In this document: piece by piece, positions 23,634-35,600 of the stretch
Layout: every line of letters starts with the position of its first letter
Position numbering within the stretch: the first letter of the stretch is position 1
NCBI GenBank assembly: GCA_030141605.1
Contig: JAQGDQ010000123.1
Location: forward strand, 496,001-560,000
DNA: 64,000 nt
Direction: 5' to 3'
Source: Tubiluchus corallicola
Taxonomy: Eukaryota > Priapulida > Priapulimorpha > Priapulimorphida > Tubiluchidae
The notes under the pieces: generated by a model
Told to the model about the DNA's origin: nothing
Seen by the model: the letters and a program-made list of their open reading frames with translations, nothing else
The model's database searches: none
Position numbers and translations under genes: made by a program

Positions 23634-26600
23634 ATGAGTGGTTATTTTGGGGACTTAAGTCCTACTCAATCTGAAACTTTAGCGGAGGTATTCGTTCAAT
23701 TTTTCTTTTTCAGTGCACGATTATTAATTTACACCGCCAGGTAGATACTATCAGTTATTATTTTACACCGCCAGGTGTTTGTAAATTATGTAGCTATCGC
23801 GCGGACGCTACAATATTGTCAATAATTATGTTTTAGGCTACAGTTCTATGTGGTATTGGTGCTAACACCTAGTAATAGCGGTTTATGGGATGTGTGTGTG
23901 TTTCACATTATACAATTCGTCATTTGGTTCGCCAAGTAGCTGAAAATATAATTTATTTTAAAATGTTCCGTAAAACATTAACTAATTTAAGAAATTAATT
24001 AAAATGCCAAAAATAAGCTACTGTCTAGCAGTATATAAGAAAGTCTGACCTTGGTAGAGAGGTGTGGGCAATATGATTGTCAACACGTAAAACACTTTTT
24101 AGAGAATTTGCATTTAAACTTGAAATTCGCTAATATAGAAAGTGTCGTCTAATTTGTCAATCATTATGTCAATCATTTTCGTTGACTGTCCAATCAGCGT
24201 GCAAGTTATTTCACGCACCTGCAGAGCTTAATTAACGCAGGTACGTTCAGGACATTTAACCACAGCACTGTCTAACACTGTTATGAAAAATGCTCAACTT
24301 TTCATTAAGTGGGAGAAATATTGGCCTGGTTCTAAGTGTTATTATTGTCAATTGAAATTGCAAGTGAATTAGTGGAAATATATAGTCTAGTTTCATTTAT
24401 AGGAAGAAATGCACAACGCTTACGTCTGTGAGTTGTTGATTAAATCATTTTGCAATGAAGAAAATATGCAGTTTAGTTTAGTTTATGGCTTTGCAAGTTA
24501 GATAAAAACAACTATTTGATTAACTATAAATAAAGGCAAAACAAAATGTTCTCTTTTCTGGCCAGTTTTTATAAACCTCAATGAGATCGTCACACTCAAA
24601 ATTAATTTAAATGTGGTCAAAACCTATATTATACATCAATGTAATATTAGTTAATTTTACGCTATTTTTCTGGTTGTAATCATGGTTAAAAGATGCCATT
24701 GGGACTCATGTAACTCGGACATTCAATATAAGGGTCGTCGATGGAATGGAATAATCAAATTTATTCTATTTCTGTAGCCTAACAAACGGAAAAATACAAA
24801 AACTGAATAAATCTTGCAGATGAGCACATGATCAGTTAATATAGAAAAATACATCGCAGGCATGATGGTATTCAAAGGCAAGAGAGACTTTTAATATTTT
24901 TGTTGCTCATTTATTTTAAAGCCATGCTAGCTGGCTTAGTCTCTTTATTATACTTATGTCTCTGTGTTTTGTAGTGCTTTAGAACTTCGTCTCTACATTC
25001 TGTTTAAATTTAAAAGTCATTTCCTTGGCTACTTGAAGTGTTAATTTTGTGTTAAAATAGCTGCTGCTTTGCAAATTTGTGTTTATGAAAAAGAGCAATC
25101 AGTTTATCTGCTGATTAGACATTAGTTGTGACTGTCACGTTGTTCAGGTCAGTTTAGTTTAGTTTAGACAGTTGTTATCCAGCGTGAGCTGTTTTTCCAA
25201 ATGCCGCTGAGCGTGCTTACGTTACAGCGGAGGCAGAGCGATAGACCAATATGTTTGACGTCAATTGTGAAGGTGTACCGATTGTCCTACTATAGCGAGA
25301 TGTTGTGAAAATATTTTGCATAGCGAGAAATATAGTAAGTTCTCGCTTAACAACCACTAATTTGGATTAATGTGTTCCAGTAAAAACACGAAGTTAGGCA
25401 AAACGTCTTTAAATGATGCATATCTTCTATAGAAAGTAATGTAAAAGTGTTGAGATATATTCAATGGAGAAAATTAATGAGGCTTAACTCAGGTAAGTTA
25501 AACGTTTTGAGTTTTATGAGTTTTTGACTTTTCTGAAAATTTTCATAAAGACGCTAGTTGCTATAGCTACAGGTTGTAGGCAGAATTCCTGTGCATAAAG
25601 TTTCACACAGGTGCCTGGAGACGTAACTGTAGGTAAAAATGGTTTTAACATTTGGCAGCGTGTTGGGAAGCAAAAGCAAATAATATTGTGCTATTGTACT
25701 TTACTAGCTGTGTTTTAGAATAAAGATTTAAAAGTTTTAGATTTAAAACTACAAAGTTGATATGATGCACATCTATGACATTATTTGATACTTTTCACCT
25801 TCTTTGGCTTTTATGGATTTTTTAGATGCCTCTATTTTTGTGCTCGATTTTCATTTAGTTAGTGTATTTTCTTATCATAACAGCACTTGCTTATGCCACT
25901 GGCATAAATTTGGAGTTTAACCTTTTAGTCTGTGCTGCTGTGTCAACAAATCAGTTGCTATTAATTTGCATTGACATTCTTAATCTTGATCGGGAGATAC
26001 TGATGGTGTCTGAAAGTGCGAAAATCTTGCATGTGATTATGACCAAAGATCAACAAGTTCTTCTTTGACGTTCTTAAGCTGCTAACAGCCTAAATACATG
26101 ACACAGGAAGTGGTTTAGAACAATGCATGTGTTTGAATTGTCATTGCAAATATATTTACAAACAGTAGTACCACAGTTGCATAATAGCATTATAACTTTT
26201 ATAATTTTCATTACAGTAGAGATTTTAATAACAAATAATGATGAAAAATTTCCTGAAATGCAAAATATATGCAGGTAAATGATGAGGGAAATGTGGTTAC
26301 TAATCGTATGACGAGCATTAGGTGATTCATGTGTCAAATTATCAGTTACTCTAAGAGATAATCAAATCTAAAGCGTAACTTTGTTTTTGTGTTGGAAAAG
26401 CAACATGTTGTGATAAACCAAAAGAATCTTTAAAAAAATACAAAGGTAGCAGCAGTTTTGCCATTTGTACAATCAACATGAAAGTTAAAATTGCCCACTA
26501 TTAAAGGTCTGCACTAGCTTTATGAAGAAGGTGGGAAAACTCGTCAAAAATCAGAGTAGGTGAATATCTGGTATAAGTTAGATGTCCATAATCTAGATAC

Positions 26601-29600
26601 AATCAGTAATCAGCACAGATATATTTTTACACATCACAAGTGCTTCCAAATATGCAATGACTTGACCTTTGTTCTCAGAAAAGCTTTATCTGGTGTTAAC
26701 GTTGAAAGATTGTGGAGTGCAAAAATGCATTACTCTGTAAACTGTAAAATTGTTCACAGGTCGATACAAAGTGGTCTCTAAAGCGTGGTCATCTTATCGT
26801 CACATTTATCTTTGAAAACTACTGGAGGCCACAGTTTACACTGTAGGAGGCTGAAGTTTGCACGAAGTTGGTGCGGACCATTGTGCAGAGCCCGATTTTT
26901 CAATTTTGAGGATTCTCTCAAATAAATGGTTCTTTTTAACGTTATTACGTCGTTGGGTTTTTTTCGTAAATGGATCTCCTTCAACACTGTTATTAATTTT
27001 TTTGTGAAAAACTGATTCCACGGTAACCATAAATGCTTTCTATGATTTTTTTATTGTAGCTATCAAATTTTACGAGAAGTAACTTTTGTTTTTCCTTTGA
27101 CACGGAATTAGTTTTTTAGTGGTATAATATTATTGTTATATATCATTGTGGATAACTATGGAAAACACTAGAAATAGACTCTTGTTAGGGGGGGGGGGGA
27201 GTTGAGCAATTAATATTTGTGTTAAAAAACTAAACATGTGCCTACGTATCCAGATAACTGCACAAAGAAAGTATCTGCTTTCACATATAGGAATGTTCAA
27301 AGTATAATAATGTAAACATACATTTTTAGTTTCAGCAATTTAGTCTAAACGTTTCATGCGTGCCGGTATCATTAAGCTTTAATTTGTGTTTTTCTGAGAT
27401 CTTGAATAGGAGGCTTGATTTTCCACTAAAGCCCCAGTTTTCCAAGTTTCTTCAGTTACGTATGGGCTACTCTAAACTTAACTATACCATCTTCATAAAA
27501 TTGGAGGCGCTAATTCTTCACTCTGTGAGTGTGGTTTAGTGAATTCTAGCTTTAGTGAACATTTTTTGTCCGAGTGTGTGCTTTATTCTAATCAAAGGGA
27601 TATACTGTTATACAACATTGCCAGGCATACTGGCTTGTCTAATTTCAAGCTAGTAGATATATTGTCAGATATAGAAGATGCTGACCCAAGAGATTTTGAT
27701 TTTGAAGCGATAATTGAAGGTCTTGTTTTATAGACAGCACTGAACGTTTAAGCAAACGGACACCATTTCAGTGTTAGAGTCACATTGCCATGTACTCCTT
27801 TTTCAGTTTTTGTGAGGAAATTTTCCCTTTTGATAAATAGCTCCTATTGTGTTGATTGAAACATCTGCGTGAACATTTCGTCCACAGATTTTGATGTGGA
27901 GAAAAAGCTTTATATAAGAAGCTACCTGTTATTCTTTTTTCAGTTTAAAACTCAAGTAAGGGATATAGCAAGGCCAGAATGGGATGACTACTATTACCTT
28001 CGATGGCTGAGAGGTATGCTAATAATTAACGAATACCAATAATAGATGACATCACTTTTATTAGTTTCACATCCTGAGTTTAAAATTAAAATAAACTTTG
28101 TTTTATACAAATCGTGGTTGAAGAATCCTTAGAAGAATTAGTTAGAATATGTATAAATGAAAAAGTTATTTCTCCCATTGACCATCATTTTGCTACCTTA
28201 TGAAAGTTTGTGATTTGACTGGCAGTGGTTTTGTCTATTATGACTGACACGTTACCCGCTAACTAATATCGATAATTAGGTTTTAGTGAAACTGATGTAC
28301 CTTTGCTATATTCAGGTATCTATTTGACGAAAATGACTGACGAAATGACATCAAAAAATGTTGTCCATAATTTGTCCATTGATCCCTTTAGTTGTAAAAA
28401 ACTCATTTAATTATCATTAAATCCACTTCAAAATTTCTATTTCAGCACGAGACTTTGAACTGAAGAAATCGGAGTTGATGCTTAGAAATGTAAGAATTCC
28501 ACTTTTTAATATGGTGTCTGAAGATTGTAATGACACACATTTAATTCTTAATGATAGGTAGATAAAACCACCCTAAAAGCAGCCAAGGTTTTAATAATTA
28601 TATACACGATGTACCTGCTTAGTTTATATTATCTTATAGAAATGTAAACATGTTTCAAAGGTTTTGGACCTACAACCAAAGATTAAGATTAAAATTGTTT
28701 ATTTATCAGCTTTAAGTTTGACAGTGCATAATAAACAAAACAGTAATTTTGACAATTTTACATACTAATCAGTATTTGCTAGTAGCTTACTTCATGTTAA
28801 AATTAAAGTTAATCATATGGAGAAAGGGTGGTGAACAACCACACAGTCAACTAAGTCAGCCACCCCAAAGTCGGCCTTATTTTGTAATGTACTGGTAATA
28901 TGGTGTATGAAATGGCATTTCATAATATTGTTTATGTGTTTGTAACAATAGAAAATTGCACTACCATTAGTAGCTTTGTGATATACATTAACAACACACA
29001 GTATGCATTATCTGTCTAACTTATATGTAATAAACATTCAGCTTTCCTTTGTAGGATGTCATTTGGCGAAAGCAGATTAATGCTGACAAACTATTGGAAG
29101 AATACAAAGTTCCAGAGGTACTGATCTTTGGGCATTGATAAATATCTTACATAATTTTCATATCATTTCTCTTGCTAACTGCAAAGACTGGGCCTTAATG
29201 CAGCATTACTGTGTGTGTAAGAAAAATGTATTATGGTCTGTGAATAGAAATTCTAATTTTTTTAAAATGTTGTTTTCTAGATAAACAGTCATTAAGGGTG
29301 CTGTGTTACTCTGAGTGGTTTAACGTTTGTTCCTTAAATTTATTAAAGTTATCCGTGTATTACTTGATCGTTAATGATTGATAGTACCATAAGTATTATG
29401 ACATAGCTTTCCATTTACTCTTCCACGTGTTATACATTACTATTTACAATGTTGCAATAATTGCTAAGCTTTACATCAAGTGGACTTAGGGGATTAGCTA
29501 TCGCTGCTTGTGTTTTCTCAGGTACAAAACATAAATTAGGACATAGAGGATAATGCAAATGCCAAGCTCGCTTAACACCCAAATTTTTAGCAAAACAAAA

Positions 29601-32600
29601 TATCCGTATTTGCATAGACACATATGTATCAATCAACTCATTAGAATATCGGATTCGCTATTATGCCAACTTTTTTTTAGTCCCAAATAAGGTGTAAAGA
29701 TTTCTGAACGTATATGTTTCTGCTCAATAAATAACGGTATAATGCTTCTGAATTACCAGTAAACTATGACCAGTCAGCAACGTCATCCGTATTTCGATAA
29801 CGGACATGTGCAAATGCAACCCAAGTCGAGCTGATGCTCATATGCTGGCAACTTGAAGTGTAGGGCAAATAACCATGAATAGTTTTGCTTTGAGTTGACA
29901 AGCAACCATTAAATGTGCAGCATTTTGCTGAGGAATTAGTATTTCTTTTGCTAAAGATCTAAGAGAACAAAAAAAAGTTGCTGCTTGAAAAGTTACTCCA
30001 CTTTTCATTTTACTATAAGTTTAAGTTACAACACGATCACATTCTACTGTGAGTTGATTGCTTGTACAGTAGTGATGTGTCATGTGAGCAAGTTGCTTAC
30101 GACTGTTCCTGCTTTCCGTAATAAAATTTCTCATAACAAAATGGAGTGCCCATTCTTATGGTCTGCAGCAGCTACAAAATCAGAAGTGACAATCTCAATA
30201 TTAATTTGCTGCCACACAAGTGAAGTTCAGTGGATAAGATGTCACTTAAGCGACAAAATCTTTAACTTGTGAAAAAAGCGTAAAAGTTATTATATGAGTA
30301 GTTTAAATTTTGGGCTTTCTATTCGAAAGTATACCTGTGTCTAGTCAGATGCCATCACACGTAAATTCTTACCAAATTTATGAGGGATAATGGGATTACG
30401 TTATATGTGCCAAGGCGATCTTTGCAGATATCCTAACATGCGCAATTATAAAATTATCGGTTCCAGCTGTCAGTCCTTCTGTCTCCATTTTTTCTTGGCT
30501 CTGGAGTAATGTTGGAAGTTGATACTTTGCACAGTGGTAGGGCAAGGTTCAAGCTTAGAGCTTGTAGATTTTGGGGTCATGTGGCACAAATATGAATTTT
30601 TTTACTCTTCACATTTATCGATGTTCTACAATATTACCTATCACCCAGGTATATTTGATATATAAATTTTAGTGACATCAAAATTGATTTATGATTCATT
30701 AGCAACGCAGTCAGTAAAATATATTAAGCCCTTACAATGGTGTCTACGTTTCTTCACAGTCATTACTATAATGTCTTTTGGATTAATATTACAATCCAAT
30801 GCAGAAGATACATTTTAGTTAAAATAAATTTTGAATCTGGATCTAGATTTAACGTGAAATATATTATGATTATGATACCATATTGTGATAGTGGCTGTAC
30901 AGAGGTTTAGTACATTTTAAGTGGAGGCCACTATACATGTCAATTGCAGTACCTAGCCTCGACGTACATTGATTTCATCGGGCAACTATGCCTATGTACT
31001 GAGACTCCAGCTAAAGATGCTGTTGTCTTAAATTTTGTAAAACGAATGTATTTGACAATTATTTTGCATTTCAATCACGAATGATGTCAATTCTCAACTT
31101 GTGTGTAGTTTCTGGAAAGCCTTGTTATATTTCTTGTGATAGGACATAGGAAACTAGAACTAATTTTTCCATTTAATTTGTCACTACAGTATAGTATAAT
31201 ATGATTATCAATGTAACATAGGGTAGCACCTGATTATTGTTTTAAGCTGTGTGCATAGGCTAGTGATAAATCCATTTTTCAAGTATTTTTCTAAGTTGTG
31301 GGTACAAGGCTACAAGCACTTCGTTTGCTGAATAAACTGTCATGTAAACAGTTTGGAATTTTAATATAAGAAAGTCGGATTGATTTCTTGATACAAAAAT
31401 TAATGATTTCTGCAGGTTTTGCTAAAATACTCTCCAAAAGGAATATGCGGAGAAGATAGGGAAGGCCATCCTGTCATGTACTATTATTTTGATCTGGATC
31501 TAAAAGGTAAACGCAGGCATGTCCATTAGTTAATTGCATTGCTTTGTACTATTTTAATAGCTGCACAAATAAAGATGCATTAGCTGAAAGCTTGAGCTCA
31601 GTCTTGAAGTCCTGTTCGAATTCTTTCTTTGGCATAGAGGAGTATGCCATAACTATTGTCATAATTAAGGATAACTGTCTCGGTCTAAATATGAGTTAAT
31701 CCAATTATACAGTGTTGTGTTGTGCTATTACTGATTGGATTGATTTTTTTCCTACTGCTGCTGAGTAAATTGTGATTTTGGGGTTTGTGTGTGCATGCGT
31801 GAATGAATGAATGAATGAGTGAATGAATGAACTAAAACTTGTTACTAGTTAAATTACTTTTAATATTTTAAGGTTTTTGAATGACTGAATTTATAAAGGA
31901 ATTGAAATTTGTTATTGATCAAAGTATGTTTATGCTAGTACTGGATAATATGTGAAAAGTGACATAATATTATAATGTGTTTTGCATGAAATATACAGTC
32001 TGCTATAAGGAATCATTCTATATTTTAGTGGATGCATTATATCAATTAGTTCATAATTTTGCATTTATCTTAGGCATGGTACACTCTGCTACTAGAAATG
32101 ATGCACTAAAGTCCATGGCTCATGAACTTGAAAAAATGTACAAAGCCATGGAAGCGCAATCAAAAAAGGTAGGTGTATATATGTTGGAATGAAAACATTT
32201 TGTAAAAAAATTCCCTGCAACATGTTGTATTTTTGTTTATACCTGCTAAGTAACCTCTTACTGAATATTCTAAACCATGTATAAGTCAGTTCTTTACCTT
32301 AATATGCCAAATGTTTTGTTTTTAAGAGTGTTAAGTATCAATAAGTGTTTTAAACATAATTAATATAATTGCTCACATATAAATTTTTATTGATAAAATT
32401 ACTGTCAGTATGTGGAATATCTGAAATGACATTTGCCAACTACTTACTTTCGTTATTGCAAAGTCATACGTAACCTGTATCATATTCTTTGTTATATTTT
32501 TTTCTTAGCACGATAAGAAAATAGAGGGCATTACAGTTGTGTTTGACCTAGAGAATCTTGCCCTGAAACATGTTACATACAAGCCTGGTATGTATGATGT

Positions 32601-35600
32601 CTGAGGTAGATGAGTGCAAAAAGTTCTGTGTATGTGGTCATTCTATTGATGTACAATCAGTGATCATCGTTTATTATAAGGGTGGGAATTTCGAATAATT
32701 TATTCTTCGAAGATTCGAGGAAAACATTTTTGAATAATCGAATGTTCGCCCCTGAGATATTTGACCTCGGTAGTCCACTCATGGAAATAGACAAACGCAA
32801 AATACAGGGCAGCAGTTACTGTACCACTGTAGATGTTAACAGATGAACTGATATGATAAATTATGCATACCACACTCTTATCTGGATTGAACTGTGGTGT
32901 TAATTACTGCAATATCACTGCATTACTTAGGGCTGTACATGATTGAATATAGGGCTTGTTGATTTTTTAATAACTTGTTTTTGCATAATAAACATTTTAC
33001 TGTGTTTGAATGGGACTTTTTCGAAATGTTCCCATACCGAGTTCTGCTGTTTGTTGTCATATGGACAATTAAATATATATCCAACTTCCCAGTGAATTAG
33101 TATTGCCCAGGCAATGAGCTGACATTGGTGTAATTGTTTTTCGGCTGTATGGGAGCAAAGACAGCAGATTCTTTTCATCGGGACAATGATGTTCGCTTAG
33201 TGCCAAGGTTTTTGTCTCCGCAAATGTGTGGGTGGTATTCAATATGTGGTCAATGCAGTGTGTAGCAGAATTGGATAGTATTTTATTTGAAGCTTCAAAT
33301 TATCGTTATTTGTGTACACCCCTAGTTTATTATTCGTTCAAAACAAGCTCTGAGAAGTGGTTACAGTCCCATTGACTACAGGTTGATACTCGAGGTATAT
33401 TCATGGCTTTCAGAAGCTACTTACTGCCGACAACTGAATTTAGAAATGACAATGTCTTAGATATTGCCCTGTATCAATCTTTAAAAAACCTGAACACTAA
33501 TTTATTTACATATGATTAACGTTTTTCTTCGTGTAGGTATAGATATGTGCCTAGATTTACTGCGGATGATGGAGGATCATTATCCAGAGACTTTGTACAA
33601 ACTAAATGTTGTAAATGGTAAGTGTAGCTACCTGACTCTAACCATAGATATTAAACACATTGTGTTTTGTACTTAATTTGTAGTGTAAGTTTTGTCTTTG
33701 CTTTTACATATCATCGTATAACGTGTTTTCTAAACTAGTAAAGTAATACTCGATTTACACCATTTAGAAAATTAGTTTGTACCTAGACTTATTGTTCTGA
33801 ATTAGTTTATACCTAGACCTATTGTTCTGAACTAGTCTGTACCTAGACCTATTGTTCTGAATTAATCTGTACCTAGACCTATTGCTCTGAATTAATCTGT
33901 ACTTAGATCTATTGTTCTGAATTAATCTGTACTTAGACCTGTTGTTCTGAATTAATCTGTACCTAGACCTATTGTTTTGAATTAATCTGTACCTAGACCT
34001 ATTATTCTGAATTGGTCTGTACTTAGACCTATTGTTCTGAATTAGTCTGTACCTAGGCCTATTGTTCTGAATTAGTCTGTACTTAGACCTATTGTTCTGA
34101 ATTAGTCTGTACTTAGACCTATTGTTCTGAATTAGTCTGTACTTAGACCTATTGTTCTGAATTGGTCTGTACTTGGACCTATTGTTCTGAATTAGTCTGT
34201 ACCTAGGCCTATTGTTCTGAATTAGTCTGTACTTAGACCTATTGTTCTGAATTAGTCAGTACTTAGACCTATTGTTCTGAATTAGTCTGTGTCTAGACCT
34301 ATTGTTCAGAATTAGCCTGTGCCTAAACCTATTGTTCTGAATTAGTCTGTGCCTAGACCTATTGCAGTTAAATGGTAAAGTTACAGATCTGGCTATTTTC
34401 TGCATTGTTTTTGTTTAATAACTGTAAACAGGGATCATGAGACAATTCTCTTTACACTATCTAATTTTGAATTAGTGTAGTTGCTGGACTAGAATGAGTA
34501 GTGTAAATAAAAATTTTCACGAAGTACTATTTTGTTTTACAGCACCAAAGATTTTTCCTATTGCCTATGCTATTGTGAAGCCATTTCTAACACAGCACAC
34601 ACGAAATAAAATTCGAATACATAGCGGTAAGAAGTCTATAAATATGTAACAGAGGCTGGAAGATAATTTTGACTATATGATTGTTTAAAGTGTAAATATG
34701 AAATATGTAATTAATGTAATTACTGTATAAAGCTTTATTTAGTTAATTTGACTGGAGAGCAAACTGCTATTACAATTTGTGCAGAATAATAAAATAAGTT
34801 TAATTTCAAAGACTTATATGTTTTTTGGATTTCCTTAATTTTAACTAAAGAAGTCATTTTTTCAGATTAGATTACAAACTAATTGCTGAGAGAATCAGTC
34901 ATTAATGTTAAGATGCTTAATCATTTCGTGTAATAGAAAATTATTTAAAAATTCTGAAAATTAGGCATGCTCACTAATTGTGGCCAAACATTTTGTGTGT
35001 TTGGCTTGTGGCAGATGACAGTTGGTTGTTCTTTAACAAGACAGTGCTGTTGGTTAGTCAGCTCCAACATAGCAGTTTTAGTTGATGAAATCAAGTTATT
35101 GTTAAACTCATACAGTCTTACCTCATTATAATGCCAACCTCGCTTAATGCTCATATTTTCAGCAAAACAAAATGTCTATATTTGTGCAGATGTAAGTATT
35201 AATACACCTTGTTATAATGCCAAATTCACTTAATGCCAACTTTTTTGCAGTCCCAAATTGGGCAGTAAGAGGAGGTTTGATTATATTATGGAACACTTTA
35301 ATTTTTCAGATAACTGGCAACAGCTAATACTTGATGATATAGCAATGGAAGAGGTTCCAGTGTTCTTTGGTGGTCAGAACAGAGGTCCAGATGGTGATCC
35401 CAAGTGTTCTCATCTTGTATGCAGCACTTGTTTGTTTGTTTATTTTTCTTCTTTAAATTAAAGATCACAGTCAAACCTTAACAGCCTGGTCTTCATTAAT
35501 ATTTGTTGCCGTAACTTAAATGCAACGGTGGGTGGCTGCAGTATATTGTATCATATTCTGTACTGGACTGCAACGTTATAGACAAAAGTTTGGAGTACTT

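Larger units (their letters stand above)
23688..27943 (+). other. Intron 1 of the SEC14L-like gene (4.3 kb)
   Basis: The largest intron of the gene. Apart from a retroelement tail near 27.45-27.73 kb and a 12-base G run at about 27187-27198, no gene is recognised. A segment near 25320-25400 (AAGTTCTCGCTTAACAACC) resembles the ends of pogo/Tigger-type repeats, but no boundaries were found. Short frames at 25862-26068, 26074-26337 and 26560-26781 have no recognisable motif. Confidence 0.7.

Noticed and set aside
29985-30272. 95-codon plus-strand frame in a SEC14L-like intron
   Set aside because: No motif, AT-rich codon content and intronic position; probably chance.
33766-34362. Regular 30-bp repeats that superficially resemble a CRISPR array
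   Set aside because: Units are directly abutting with no unique spacers, and the locus is an intron of an animal gene; it is a minisatellite.
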